Program-made: the position numbers and the translations under genes
The notes under the pieces: model-generated
Seen by the model: only the letters and a program-made list of their open reading frames with translations
Databases searched by the model: none
Told to the model about the DNA's origin: nothing
In this document: positions 8,445-17,337 of the stretch, one piece after another
Position numbering within the stretch: position 1 is the first letter of the stretch
How the letters are laid out: every line of letters begins with the position of its first letter
Source: Erwinia sp050410775
Lineage (GTDB): Bacteria > Pseudomonadota > Gammaproteobacteria > Enterobacterales > Enterobacteriaceae
Strand: one strand, 5' to 3'
Assembly: GCF_050410775.1 (NCBI RefSeq)
Contig: NZ_CP191229.1
Length of the DNA stretch: 64,000 nt

Positions 8445-8454
8445 ATACTAGTAT
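8445..8454. promoter_or_regulatory. Palindrome ATACTAGTAT, candidate operator of the uxuA operon
   Basis: A perfect 10-base palindrome between the CRP-like site and the start codon, overlapping a plausible -10 region (TATGGT/TAATAAT around 8452-8463). GntR/FadR-type hexuronate regulators bind short palindromes at such positions, but the sequence is not the E. coli UxuR/ExuR consensus and no regulator gene is adjacent. Speculative. Confidence 0.3.
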
Positions 8455-8494
8455 GGTAATAATAGTTCCCACCGTTATTTTATAGGGAAATTTT

Positions 8495-9559
8495 ATGCAA
8501 TTTACCATGCGCTGGTTTGGACCAGACGAAGACAAAATTCCACTGGAGCACATGAAACAGGTGCCCGGCGTGGAAGGGGTTGTTGGTGCGCTTTATGACG
8601 TGCCGGTTGGTGAAACCTGGCCGGAAAACAAAATTAAACATCTGGTAGGTCAGGCTCATGACGCTGGCCTGAAGATGGAAGTGATTGAAAGCGTCAATAT
8701 CCATGACGACATCAAAATTGGTTCGCCCAGTCGCGACGGCTATATCGCTAACTATCAGCAGACCATTCGCAACCTGGCGAAACACGGTATTAAGGTTATC
8801 TGTTATAACTTTATGCCGGTTTTTGACTGGATGAAAACCGACATGAACTATGTTCTGCCGGACGGCTCGCTTACCATGGCCTTTGAAAAAAAAGGGGTCG
8901 ATAAGCCGCTGGAAGAGGTCGTGAAAGAGGTGCTGGATAACGCCAACGGCTTTGCGCTGCCGGGATGGGAGCCTGAACGCCTGGCGAAAGTTCAGGAGCT
9001 TTTCGGCCGTTATAAAGAGGTTGATGAAGAGAAGCTGCGTGAAAATTTAAAATACTTCTTACAGCATATTATTCCGGTGTGCGAAGAAGTCGGCATTAAA
9101 ATGGCGATCCATCCCGACGATCCGCCTTATTCTATCTTTGGCCTGCCGCGTATTGTGAAAAACCGCGAGGATCTGGACTGGATTTGCAATGCGGTCGATT
9201 CCGAAGCCAACGGCATTACGCTCTGCACTGGCTCAATCGCTGAAGATCCTGCCAATAACGTCTGCAATATCCTGGCGGAATTTACCCGGCGCAAGCGCAT
9301 CCCTTTTGCGCATGTGCGTAACATCAAATTGATTCAGGATAAGGATTTCTACGAGTGCGCCCATCCCTCGCGGTACGGATCGCTGGATATGTATCAGGTG
9401 ATGAAAGCGCTCTACGATAACGGCTTTGACGGCTATATCCGCCCTGACCACGGTCGCTTTATCTGGGGAGAAACAGGCCGTCCCGGCTATGGACTTTATG
9501 ACCGCGCGCTGGGCGTAACCTACCTGCTGGGCCTGTGGGAAGCGCTGCAAAATAAATAA
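8495..9559 (+). CDS. uxuA: D-mannonate dehydratase
   Basis: Dehydrates D-mannonate to 2-keto-3-deoxygluconate in glucuronate/fructuronate catabolism. At 354 residues it is the shorter form of UxuA (E. coli UxuA is 394), with a TIM-barrel fold. The metal-site segments AIHPDDPP, CTGSIAEDPANN, HVRNIK and RPDHGR are visible. It is followed by a GntP-family permease, so the pair probably imports and degrades a hexonate or hexuronate product. The oxidoreductase (uxuB) is not here. The genes are absent at this spot in E. coli, marking a small catabolic insert between ygiN and parE. A CRP-like site lies upstream. Confidence 0.93.
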   Translation: MQFTMRWFGPDEDKIPLEHMKQVPGVEGVVGALYDVPVGETWPENKIKHLVGQAHDAGLKMEVIESVNIHDDIKIGSPSRDGYIANYQQTIRNLAKHGIKVICYNFMPVFDWMKTDMNYVLPDGSLTMAFEKKGVDKPLEEVVKEVLDNANGFALPGWEPERLAKVQELFGRYKEVDEEKLRENLKYFLQHIIPVCEEVGIKMAIHPDDPPYSIFGLPRIVKNREDLDWICNAVDSEANGITLCTGSIAEDPANNVCNILAEFTRRKRIPFAHVRNIKLIQDKDFYECAHPSRYGSLDMYQVMKALYDNGFDGYIRPDHGRFIWGETGRPGYGLYDRALGVTYLLGLWEALQNK

Positions 9560-9567
9560 TATATTCT

Positions 9568-9600
9568 GACAAACATGGGCATCCATGTTTGTCTTTTTTT
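9568..9600 (+). terminator. Strong intrinsic terminator between uxuA and the permease gene
   Basis: Perfect 11-base arms GACAAACATGG/CCATGTTTGTC with loop GCAT and seven Ts. It lies inside the uxuA-permease interval of 63 bases, so either the permease is transcribed by partial read-through or it has its own start within the short remaining gap. Confidence 0.85.
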
Positions 9601-9622
9601 AACAGGATAAACAGGGAAGATT

Positions 9623-10954
9623 ATGCCTACTTTCTTAGCACTCTTTTGGGTAATTGTTGGTATTGGAATTCTTGTCATACTTAATTTGAAGTTCAAATTC
9701 CATAATATTTTTTCCTTACTTATTGCGGGAATATTTATCGCAATAATGGAAGGTATCCCCATTAATAAAATTGTCTCACTTGTTCAGCAGGGGCTGGGCA
9801 GTATTATGGGGCACCTGGCGTTAATCATCATCTTCGGCGCTATTATTGGTAAGTTTATGACCGAGTCGGGCGCCAGCCAGCAAATTGCTGACACCGTCAT
9901 CCGGAAATGCGGCACCCGCTTTCTCTCCGTGGGTTTAATGTTCATCGGCGTGATCTTCGGCATCGCCATGTTTTATGAAGTGGCCTTTCTTATCGCTATG
10001 CCGCTCGTGATGAATATCGCGAAAAAAGCGGATATCCCCTATATGAAACTGGTCATCCCAACCGTTGTGGGCGCCACGATGGGCCACAGCCTGTTTCCCC
10101 CTCAGCCGGGGCCGGTGGCGTTGATTAGCGCTTTTGATGCCGATATTGTCCAGGTTTATCTGTACGGTGCGTTAGTTTTAATCCCCTCGCTGTTCTGTGC
10201 CGGGATCCTGTTGCCCAGATTGCTGCCGGGCATTACGGCCATTGCGCTGAATTCAATGATCAGCCCTGTCGCTGAAAAGCCGGCGCATGAACTCCCCTCT
10301 TTCTTTACCAGCATTATGATCCCGCTAATCCCCGCCATCCTGATGATTGCGTCTTCCATTATCAAACCGGTGATGGGAATGGACTCTCAGGCAGCAAAAG
10401 TATGCGAATTTCTGGGTAGTGCGGAAATCAGCATGTTACTGGCTACCATGGCGGCAATCTGGCTACTGGGGCTTCGTCGCGGCTTAACGCCCGACAACAT
10501 TACCCACTGCGTCAGTGATGCGATTTCGAAGATTGCCAATGTGCTGTTTGTTATCAGTGCTGGTGGGATTATTAAACAGGTGATTATCGACGCAGGCGTG
10601 GGCGATCATATTGTCGGCGCCATGAGTCACGTGAGCATGTCGCCGTTTATTGTGGCGTGGATTATCACTGCGGTCATTCGCATTCTTACTGGCCAGGGCG
10701 CCGTCGCCGCCATCACCTCAGCGGGGATTGTCGCGCCCATGATCGGCGCTTTTAATCTTAACCCGGCGCTGATGGCACTGGCTGTTGCCTGCGGCAGTAA
10801 TACCATTACATTAATGTACGACGGCGGTTTCCTGTTATTTAAAGAGACCTTCGGGATTTCCATGAAAGATACGTTTAAAACCTGGGGTCTGCTGGAACTG
10901 ATTAACTCGGTTGTCGGCTTAATTAGCGTGATAGGGCTGAGCTATATTATCTAG
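9623..10954 (+). CDS. GntP-family sugar-acid permease
   Basis: A 443-residue inner-membrane protein with 12 or more hydrophobic segments spread over the whole length. Family marks of the gluconate:H+ symporter group include GHLALIIIFGAIIGK, MFYEVAFLIAMPL, GHSLFPPQPGP, TGQGAVAAITSAGI and the C-terminal MYDGGFLLFK. GntP-type proteins carry gluconate, fructuronate or related acids. The neighbouring mannonate dehydratase suggests mannonate or fructuronate as the substrate here (inference). The nearest E. coli relatives are GntP and its paralogues. A shared bidirectional terminator separates it from the converging parE. Confidence 0.85.
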   Translation: MPTFLALFWVIVGIGILVILNLKFKFHNIFSLLIAGIFIAIMEGIPINKIVSLVQQGLGSIMGHLALIIIFGAIIGKFMTESGASQQIADTVIRKCGTRFLSVGLMFIGVIFGIAMFYEVAFLIAMPLVMNIAKKADIPYMKLVIPTVVGATMGHSLFPPQPGPVALISAFDADIVQVYLYGALVLIPSLFCAGILLPRLLPGITAIALNSMISPVAEKPAHELPSFFTSIMIPLIPAILMIASSIIKPVMGMDSQAAKVCEFLGSAEISMLLATMAAIWLLGLRRGLTPDNITHCVSDAISKIANVLFVISAGGIIKQVIIDAGVGDHIVGAMSHVSMSPFIVAWIITAVIRILTGQGAVAAITSAGIVAPMIGAFNLNPALMALAVACGSNTITLMYDGGFLLFKETFGISMKDTFKTWGLLELINSVVGLISVIGLSYII

Positions 10955-10972
10955 CGTCGCCGGAAAAGCGTA

Positions 10973-11012
10973 AAAAAAATCAGCGGGCCAGTAGCGGGCC
11001 AGCTGATTTTTT
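10973..11012. terminator. Bidirectional terminator between the permease gene and parE
   Basis: AAAAAATCAGC pairs with GCTGATTTTTT around a GC-rich loop that contains the direct repeat GCGGGCCAG/GCGGGCCAG. A run of Ts follows on both strands, so it can end both converging transcripts. Confidence 0.8.
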
Positions 11013-11031
11013 CAATGCTGTATAGAAGGTC

Positions 11032-12927
11032 TTATACGTCTATTTCAGCGGTATTGCCTTTTTCCTGTAGCCAGTTGCGGCGATCTTCCGAGCGTTTTTT
11101 TGCCAGCAGCATATCCATCACCGCCAGCGTCTGCTCCACGTCGTCATCGTCCACCGTCAGCTGCACCAGGCGGCGGGTGTTAGGGTCGAGCGTCGTTTCA
11201 CGCAGCTGGAGCGGGTTCATCTCACCCAACCCTTTAAAGCGCTGCACGTTAGGCTTGCCCTTTTTACGCTTCAGCTGATCCAGGATGCCCGCCTTCTCTT
11301 CTTCATCCAGCGCATAATAAACTTCTTTACCCAAATCGATGCGGTAGAGCGGCGGCATGGCGACGTAGACGTGGCCATTTTTAACCAGCGTACGGAAATG
11401 ACGCACAAAGAGCGCGCAGAGCAGCGTGGCAATGTGCAGACCATCTGAATCCGCATCCGCCAGGATACAGATTTTGCCGTAGCGCAGCTGCGCCATATCT
11501 TCGCTGTCAGGATCGATGCCGATCGCCACCGAAATGTCATGTACCTCCTGCGAGGCCAGTACCTCATCGGAAGAGACTTCCCAGGTGTTGAGGATCTTGC
11601 CTTTCAGCGGCATGATCGCCTGATACTCGCGATCGCGCGCCTGTTTGGCCGAGCCGCCCGCCGAATCCCCTTCCACCAGGAATAGCTCGGTGCGGTTGAG
11701 ATCCTGAGCGCTACAGTCCGCCAGCTTGCCGGGCAGCGCCGGGCCGCTGGTCAGCTTTTTACGCACCACTTTTTTCGCCGCGCGCATACGCCGCTGGGCG
11801 CTGGAGATCGCCAGTTCAGCCAGTTGTTCAGCCGCCTGCACGTTCTGGTTCAGCCAGAGGCTGAACGCATCTTTCACCACGCCGGAAACAAAAGCGGCGC
11901 ACTGGCGGGACGAGAGACGCTCTTTCGTCTGGCCGGCAAACTGTGGATCCTGCATTTTCACCGACAGCACATAGGCACAGCGATCCCAGATATCTTCCGC
12001 CGACAGCTTCACGCCGCGCGGCAGAATATTGCGGAATTCGCAAAACTCACGCATCGCGTCCAGCAGCCCCTGCCGCAGGCCGTTGACGTGCGTGCCGCCC
12101 TGCATGGTCGGGATCAGGTTCACGTAGCTTTCCGTCAGCAGCTCACCGCCTTCCGGCAGCCACAGCAGCGCCCAGTCAACCGCCTCCACCTCGCCCGAGA
12201 ACGCGCCGACAAAAGGCTTCTCCGGCAGCGTCGGAAGACCGTTTACCGCTTCGCACAGATAGTCGGTGAGGCCATCCGCATAGCACCAGCTCTGCTCGGT
12301 GCCGTTCACCTTATCCTTAAAGACGATTTCCACACCCGGGCAGAGTACCGCTTTCGCCTTGAGCAGATGGCTCATGCGGGAAACGGAGAAGCGCGGGCTG
12401 TCGAAGAAGGAGCCGTCCGGCCAGAAGTGGACGCTGGTGCCGGTATTACGCTTACCTACCGTGCCCGTCACGCGCAGCTCTTCTACCTTGTCGCCGTTCT
12501 CAAACGCCATCTCGTAAACCTGGGCGTTACGACGAACGGTCACTTCCACGCGCGTGGAGAGCGCGTTAACCACGGAGATGCCCACGCCGTGCAGGCCGCC
12601 GGAGAACTGATAGTTTTTGTTGGAGAACTTGCCGCCCGCATGGAGGCGACAGAAGATCAGCTCAACGGCCGGCACCCCTTCTTCAGGGTGGATATCGACA
12701 GGCATACCGCGCCCGTCATCAATCACTTCCAGCGACTGGTCGGCATGCAGGATAACTTCGACGCGTTTGGCATGACCCGCCAGCGCCTCATCGACGCTGT
12801 TATCGATCACTTCCTGGCCCAGGTGGTTAGGACGTGACGTATCGGTATACATTCCCGGACGACGGCGAACGGGTTCAAGGCCGCTGAGTACCTCAATGGA
12901 GTCAGCGTTATAGCTGGATTGAGTCAT
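11032..12927 (-). CDS. parE: DNA topoisomerase IV subunit B
   Basis: A 631-residue ATPase subunit of topoisomerase IV. The N-terminal GHKL ATPase shows VIDNSVDEAL (Bergerat Glu/Asn), DDGRGMPV and GGLHGVGISVVNALS. The TOPRIM domain shows EGDSAGGSAK and the metal-binding DADSDG; the quinolone-linked PLKGKILN and EGDSAGG segments look wild type. Length equals E. coli ParE (630). It is the last gene of nudF-yqiB-cpdA-yqiA-parE, all on the minus strand with short gaps, the same operon as in E. coli. Confidence 0.97.
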   Translation of the reverse strand: MTQSSYNADSIEVLSGLEPVRRRPGMYTDTSRPNHLGQEVIDNSVDEALAGHAKRVEVILHADQSLEVIDDGRGMPVDIHPEEGVPAVELIFCRLHAGGKFSNKNYQFSGGLHGVGISVVNALSTRVEVTVRRNAQVYEMAFENGDKVEELRVTGTVGKRNTGTSVHFWPDGSFFDSPRFSVSRMSHLLKAKAVLCPGVEIVFKDKVNGTEQSWCYADGLTDYLCEAVNGLPTLPEKPFVGAFSGEVEAVDWALLWLPEGGELLTESYVNLIPTMQGGTHVNGLRQGLLDAMREFCEFRNILPRGVKLSAEDIWDRCAYVLSVKMQDPQFAGQTKERLSSRQCAAFVSGVVKDAFSLWLNQNVQAAEQLAELAISSAQRRMRAAKKVVRKKLTSGPALPGKLADCSAQDLNRTELFLVEGDSAGGSAKQARDREYQAIMPLKGKILNTWEVSSDEVLASQEVHDISVAIGIDPDSEDMAQLRYGKICILADADSDGLHIATLLCALFVRHFRTLVKNGHVYVAMPPLYRIDLGKEVYYALDEEEKAGILDQLKRKKGKPNVQRFKGLGEMNPLQLRETTLDPNTRRLVQLTVDDDDVEQTLAVMDMLLAKKRSEDRRNWLQEKGNTAEIDV

Positions 12928-12979
12928 CGTATAAATCTGATTGGTGGCTAAAATGAATGGCCACTCTCCGCTACCGGCT

Positions 12980-13561
12980 TCAGGTGCCTGACAGGCCCAG
13001 AAAGTTGAGGATCGGGGAGAAATGGCGCTCGAATCCGATAAAAGCGTGATTGCCGCCCTCTTCTACCGTCTGACGGCAGGCATGGTAGTAGCCCTGGGCC
13101 TGGCGGTAATCGAGCACTTCATCGCCCGTTTGCTGGATCAGCCAGAGCAGATCCGGCGATTCTAACGGGTCAATCTGCATCACTTTCAGATCGTAAATGT
13201 GGCGAGACTCTAACACATATTGCTGACCGGTGTATGGGTTCTCGTTGTCGCCCAGATAATCCGTCAGCAGCTCAAATGGCCTGACGGCGGGATTGACCAC
13301 CACGGCGGGCAGCATAAAACATTGCGAGAGCCAGGTCGCATAATAACCGCCCAGCGAAGAGCCCACGATACCCAGCGGTTCGCCGGAAGTGGACATCACA
13401 ATATCTTCGAGCAGCGCGGCGGTTTCAGCAGGCCAGGCGGGCAGCTGTGGCACCAGAAAACGGATCTCAGGATGATGATTTGCCAGCCACTGACCAAACT
13501 GGGACGCCTTGGCCGAACGGGGCGAACTGTTAAAACCGTGCAGATAAAGCAGCGCCGCCAT
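12980..13561 (-). CDS. yqiA: Esterase YqiA
   Basis: A 193-residue alpha/beta hydrolase. The N terminus YLHGFNSSPRSAKA and the nucleophile elbow GSSLGGYYA (Ser in GxSxGG) match E. coli YqiA, which hydrolyses palmitoyl-CoA and short p-nitrophenyl esters in vitro; its physiological substrate is unknown. The catalytic Asp and His are likely in QTGDEVLDYR and GGNHAF. It starts three bases after the cpdA stop, so it is probably translationally coupled, and precedes parE. Confidence 0.93.
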   Translation of the reverse strand: MAALLYLHGFNSSPRSAKASQFGQWLANHHPEIRFLVPQLPAWPAETAALLEDIVMSTSGEPLGIVGSSLGGYYATWLSQCFMLPAVVVNPAVRPFELLTDYLGDNENPYTGQQYVLESRHIYDLKVMQIDPLESPDLLWLIQQTGDEVLDYRQAQGYYHACRQTVEEGGNHAFIGFERHFSPILNFLGLSGT

Positions 13562-13564
13562 CGG

Positions 13565-14392
13565 TCAGTATCCTTCGGAATCCAGATCGGGGCTGAAGGC
13601 GCGCGTTTTCAGGCGCCCGACTTCCGTTTCCACCCGGCCATCCTCATGAAGATCGAGCCAGCGCCAGCCCGGCGTTTCAGAATCGATGGTGAAGCTGGTG
13701 CAGTGCGGTTTGAACTGGACGCAGGTTGAAGGGGTGGCCAGCAGGCGACGCCCGTTCCAGTTGAGATCGAGATCCTGATGGATATGTCCGCAAATCAGGG
13801 TAGTGGCCAGCGGATAGCGCTTCAGGACCGCTTCCAGCATATGCGAATTGCGCAGGCTATGCTGGTCAAGCCAGGTGCAGCCGGAAGGCAGAGGATGATG
13901 GTGCAGCAGAACCAGCGTGTGCCGCTCCGGGTAGATAGCCAGCGTGTTGTCCAGCCATTCAAGCTGAAACTCACTCAGTTCGCCGAACGGAACGCCAAAA
14001 ACCTGACTGTCCAGCAGCACAATTTGCCAGCGTTCACCGACCAGAACGTGCTTCTCATCGGCAATTTGCGCTTCGGCAAGCGCGCTGAACATGGCCGGCT
14101 GAAAGTCGTGGTTTCCCGGCAGCCAGACGCAGGGCGCCGGCAGGCGAGCTATACCCTCAGCAAAATGCTGATAGGCTTTTAGCGTATGATCCTGAGCCAG
14201 ATCGCCGGTCGCGACGATCAAATCATACTGACGGGGCGTGGCCGCTATCGCTTCCAGCACCGCGTCGAAGCTTGCCCAGGTGTTTACACCCAGCAGCGTT
14301 TCATCTTTACCGGCAAAAAGGTGGGTGTCCGTTATCTGTAAAATCCTGGCCTTCGACCCACTCGCGACAGGAAGTTTTAACAGGCTATCCAA
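13565..14392 (-). CDS. cpdA: 3',5'-cyclic-AMP phosphodiesterase CpdA
   Basis: A 275-residue class III cyclic nucleotide phosphodiesterase that hydrolyses cAMP to AMP and so tunes CRP signalling. The calcineurin-like metallophosphatase ligands are all present: ITDTHLF (Asp22, His24), ATGDLAQD, LPGNHDF, LLHHHPLPSG and ICGHIHQDL. Length and C terminus (SEGY) match the E. coli protein. It is in the nudF-parE operon, 46 bases after yqiB. Confidence 0.96.
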   Translation of the reverse strand: MDSLLKLPVASGSKARILQITDTHLFAGKDETLLGVNTWASFDAVLEAIAATPRQYDLIVATGDLAQDHTLKAYQHFAEGIARLPAPCVWLPGNHDFQPAMFSALAEAQIADEKHVLVGERWQIVLLDSQVFGVPFGELSEFQLEWLDNTLAIYPERHTLVLLHHHPLPSGCTWLDQHSLRNSHMLEAVLKRYPLATTLICGHIHQDLDLNWNGRRLLATPSTCVQFKPHCTSFTIDSETPGWRWLDLHEDGRVETEVGRLKTRAFSPDLDSEGY

Positions 14393-14438
14393 TCAAAGTC
14401 CTTAGGGTTAACGCTATCTCAACAGTCTCGTCGGGCGC

Positions 14439-14864
14439 TCAACAAACAGGAACGGCCATCGCGCCGTGCGCTAAACAGTAGCGCAACCAGTCTGCCAGAA
14501 ACTGGTTTATCTGATGCTTTTCATCACGCTGATGAAGTTTTTTGTTAGGGTAATCATAGCGCGCTTTGAAACGAAATATCTGCTGAGTTGAACACACTTC
14601 CGCCACCATCGCATCATGGTAAAGCCTGACGGACATGGCGGGCAGGCTCCAGTAGCTGACGGCCGGGGCGGTCTGCCTGACCTCGACTAACGTCGTGTAG
14701 CGCGTTGACTCTTCGATGGTGACGCTGTAGCTGGCCCCATTTACCTGATACGTCACTGACTCTCCCGCCCGATCTTCTTTGGGCAGCAGGCGACGCAGCT
14801 GGGCGAAATTGGTTTCGCAGATCCGCATCATTTCTGGAAAATCAGGTACGTAGCGCTTAGTCAT
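14439..14864 (-). CDS. yqiB: DUF1249 protein YqiB
   Basis: A 141-residue conserved protein of unknown function. The C-terminal half (FRFKARYDYPNKKLHQRD ... DWLRYCLAHGAMA) is nearly identical to E. coli YqiB. No signal peptide or membrane segment is evident. Its ATG overlaps the nudF stop codon by four bases (ATGA), indicating translational coupling within the nudF-yqiB-cpdA-yqiA-parE operon. Confidence 0.93.
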   Translation of the reverse strand: MTKRYVPDFPEMMRICETNFAQLRRLLPKEDRAGESVTYQVNGASYSVTIEESTRYTTLVEVRQTAPAVSYWSLPAMSVRLYHDAMVAEVCSTQQIFRFKARYDYPNKKLHQRDEKHQINQFLADWLRYCLAHGAMAVPVC

Positions 14865-15496
14865 TCAGGTTTCCACTCTTCTCGTAGCGTTTCATGGTGC
14901 AGCTCAAGCCATTGCAGCGCAATGACCGAGGCCGCGTTATCAATTTTTCCCTCTTCAACCCACCGGTAAGCCTGTTCCCGACTTACCACATGGACAAGAA
15001 TGTCCTCATTCTCATCCTCCAGACCGTGGTTTCCCTGCGCCACGCGGGCATCCACTTCTCCCACCAGAATCGCCAGCCTTTCGCTGGTGCCACCCGGACT
15101 TGCCAGGTAGTTCATCACCGGTTTCACACGCCCCGGGACGATGCCGGCTTCTTCTACTGCTTCACGCCGGACCACCTCTTCCGGCGACTCGCCGGGTTCG
15201 ATGATCCCGGCTACTAATTCTAACAGCCAGGGGGTTGGGCTGCTGTCAAAGGCAGGAATACGGATTTGCTCAATCAGCACCACTTCGTCATAAACCGGGT
15301 CATAGGGTAGCAGCACCGCAGCATGCCCGCGCTCGAAAACTTCTCTTTCGACTTCGCGACTCATCTCACCGTTAAATAACCGATGCCGGAAACGGTAACG
15401 TGTGAGTGAAAAAAAACCACTGTAAAGCGACTCTCGTGCAATAATTTCTACATCGTTTTTGGTGAAAGTCACTGGAAATTGTTTATCGCCTTCCAT
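14861..15496 (-). CDS. nudF: ADP-ribose pyrophosphatase
   Basis: A 211-residue Nudix hydrolase that splits ADP-ribose into AMP and ribose 5-phosphate. The Nudix box (about residues 97-119) has the form G-x5-E-x7-REAVEEAG. The frame is open 36 codons further upstream, but the Met at 15496 lines up with E. coli NudF (209 residues) and has GAGGT upstream. It is first in the operon leading to parE and is divergent from tolC, so 15497-15709 carries both promoters. Confidence 0.95.
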   Translation of the reverse strand: MEGDKQFPVTFTKNDVEIIARESLYSGFFSLTRYRFRHRLFNGEMSREVEREVFERGHAAVLLPYDPVYDEVVLIEQIRIPAFDSSPTPWLLELVAGIIEPGESPEEVVRREAVEEAGIVPGRVKPVMNYLASPGGTSERLAILVGEVDARVAQGNHGLEDENEDILVHVVSREQAYRWVEEGKIDNAASVIALQWLELHHETLREEWKPE

Positions 15497-15597
15497 AAGA
15501 AACCTCGCTGGGGTTGAGGGTGGCAAAAACGGAAAGGGTGTCCCGAATCCGCCGGGAGTCTGGTTCTTAATGAATTTTTTACGTAAATTAAGGCTAC

Positions 15598-15616
15598 ATG
15601 GCACTTTCAGCCAACT
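15598..15616 (+). promoter_or_regulatory. marbox (MarA/SoxS/Rob site) in the tolC promoter
   Basis: ATGGCACTTTCAGCCAACT matches the consensus AYnGCACnnWnnRYYAAAY at all but one fixed position. It lies about 95 bases upstream of the tolC ATG, as does the known marbox of E. coli tolC (same TGGCAC ... GCCAAC core). It predicts induction of TolC under MarA, SoxS or Rob control. Confidence 0.7.
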
Positions 15617-15709
15617 TATCTTTTCCGCCAGGTCTGTTAGAATCGGCGATTATTTTTTGGCTTACGTCAGCGCTACCATAGCAATTTTGCTGCACTACAA
15701 GGAATGCAA

Positions 15710-17194
15710 ATGAAGAAACTGCTCCCTTTACTTATCGGCCTGAGCCTGGGCGGCTTCAGCGTCGGCAGTCAGGCAGAGAACCTGGTGCAAATTTACCAGC
15801 AGGCCAGGTTATCAAACCCGGATTTACGCAGTTCTGCAGCCGATCGCGATGCCGCGTTTGAGAAAATCAATGAAGCCCGCAGCCCGTTACTGCCGCAGCT
15901 TGGCCTCGGTGCTGATTATACCTATAACAACGGCTATCGTGACAGCAGTGGTGTCAACTCCAATACCACCAGCGGCTCGCTTCAGCTGACCCAGACGCTC
16001 TTTGATATGTCTAAGTGGCGCTCTCTGACGCTGCAGGAAAAAACCGCCGGCATTCAGGATATCACCTATCAGTCTGCCCAGCAGACGCTGATCCTGAATA
16101 CGGCGACGGCCTATTTCAACGTGCTGAATGCGATCGACACACTTTCCTACATTGAAGCGCAGAAGCAGTCTATCTATCGTCAGCTCGATCAAACGACCCA
16201 GCGCTTCAACGTGGGCCTGGTGGCGATTACCGACGTGCAGAACGCCCGTGCGCAGTACGATAACGTGCTGGCAAACGAAGTGGCCGCGCGCAACACGCTG
16301 GATAACAACGTAGAAACCTTACGTCAGGTTACCGGCCATTACTATCCGAGCCTGGCCTCGCTGAACGTTGACCGTTTTGAAACAACCCGGCCACAGCCGG
16401 TCAACGTGCTGCTCAAGGAGGCGGAAAGCCGTAACCTGGACCTGCTCTCCGCACGCCTCTCTCAGGACCTGGCGCGCGAACAGATCCGCTATTCAGAAAC
16501 CGGCCATATGCCAACGCTGGATCTGACCGCCTCTACCGGGATGTCTAACAACAAATATAGCGGCAGTCGCGCCAGTCAAAACGGTGCCAACGCTGATAAT
16601 ATCACCGGCAACAATCAGGTGGGTCTGAGCTTCTCACTGCCGCTTTACAGCGGTGGCGCGGTGACGTCACAGGTTAAGCAGGCACAGTACGCGTACGTCT
16701 CAGCCAGTGAGCAACTGGAAAGCGCGCACCGTAGCGCCGTGCGCACCGTTCGCTCCTCGTTCAACAACGTGAACGCCTCCATCAGCAGTATCGATGCCTA
16801 CAAACAGGCCGTTGTCTCCGCGCAAAGCTCCCTGGATGCGATGGAAGCAGGCTATCAGGTCGGTACGCGCACCATCGTTGATGTGCTGGATGCGACCACC
16901 ACGCTGTTCAACGCCAGGCAGCAGCTTTCTGATGCCCGCTATAACTACATGATTAACGAGCTGAATATCAAATCGGCTCTCGGTACGCTGAACGAGCAGG
17001 ATCTGCTGGCGCTCAACGGCCGCCTCGGCAAAGAAATTCCGACCTCGCCGGAAGCGGTAGCGCCTGAGACGCCAGAACAGAACGCGTCAGTCGATAATGC
17101 TCAGCGCGTTTCTGCCCCGGCGCAGATGCGCGCCGCCCCGGCAATAGAAAGCAGTACGCCTGCCCGTTCCGGAAATAATCCTTTCGGTAATTAA
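15710..17194 (+). CDS. tolC: Outer-membrane efflux channel TolC
   Basis: A 494-residue precursor of the trimeric outer-membrane duct used by AcrAB-type pumps and type I secretion. The signal peptide runs to QA at residue 22 and the mature protein starts ENLVQIYQQA. The two repeats of the OEP family are visible (NARAQYDNVLANE in the first half, LDATTTLFNARQQLSDARYNY in the second). The C-terminal 60 residues are a Pro/Ala-rich tail ending NPFGN. ATGs occur at 15704 and 15710; AAGGA at 15699-15703 abuts the first and is six bases from the second, so 15710 (MKKLLP, as in E. coli) is chosen. A marbox lies upstream; ygiB and ygiC follow. Confidence 0.96.
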   Translation: MKKLLPLLIGLSLGGFSVGSQAENLVQIYQQARLSNPDLRSSAADRDAAFEKINEARSPLLPQLGLGADYTYNNGYRDSSGVNSNTTSGSLQLTQTLFDMSKWRSLTLQEKTAGIQDITYQSAQQTLILNTATAYFNVLNAIDTLSYIEAQKQSIYRQLDQTTQRFNVGLVAITDVQNARAQYDNVLANEVAARNTLDNNVETLRQVTGHYYPSLASLNVDRFETTRPQPVNVLLKEAESRNLDLLSARLSQDLAREQIRYSETGHMPTLDLTASTGMSNNKYSGSRASQNGANADNITGNNQVGLSFSLPLYSGGAVTSQVKQAQYAYVSASEQLESAHRSAVRTVRSSFNNVNASISSIDAYKQAVVSAQSSLDAMEAGYQVGTRTIVDVLDATTTLFNARQQLSDARYNYMINELNIKSALGTLNEQDLLALNGRLGKEIPTSPEAVAPETPEQNASVDNAQRVSAPAQMRAAPAIESSTPARSGNNPFGN

Positions 17195-17201
17195 TGGCAG
17201 T

Positions 17202-17221
17202 GGGGCAGCGCAAGTTGCCCC
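17202..17221 (+). terminator. Weak hairpin after tolC
   Basis: GGGGCA/TGCCCC with an eight-base loop, just past the tolC stop, followed only by TTCACAACTT. It may attenuate transcription into ygiB; not a convincing terminator. Confidence 0.3.
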
Positions 17222-17337
17222 TTCACAACTTAAAGTATAGTCCGGTAAAGATCCCCGCCCCGCCGCCTTCCATCGCTTCATTTTTCATCGCCTTTCCCCT
17301 ATGCTATGTCATAACTTTGAGCACGGGACTGAACGCG

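Noticed and set aside
8445..8454. ATACTAGTAT as an E. coli-type UxuR operator
   Set aside because: It does not fit the E. coli UxuR/ExuR consensus as I know it; kept only as an unspecified candidate operator.
11824..12837. 337-codon plus-strand frame
   Set aside because: Antisense to parE; no domain or start signal.
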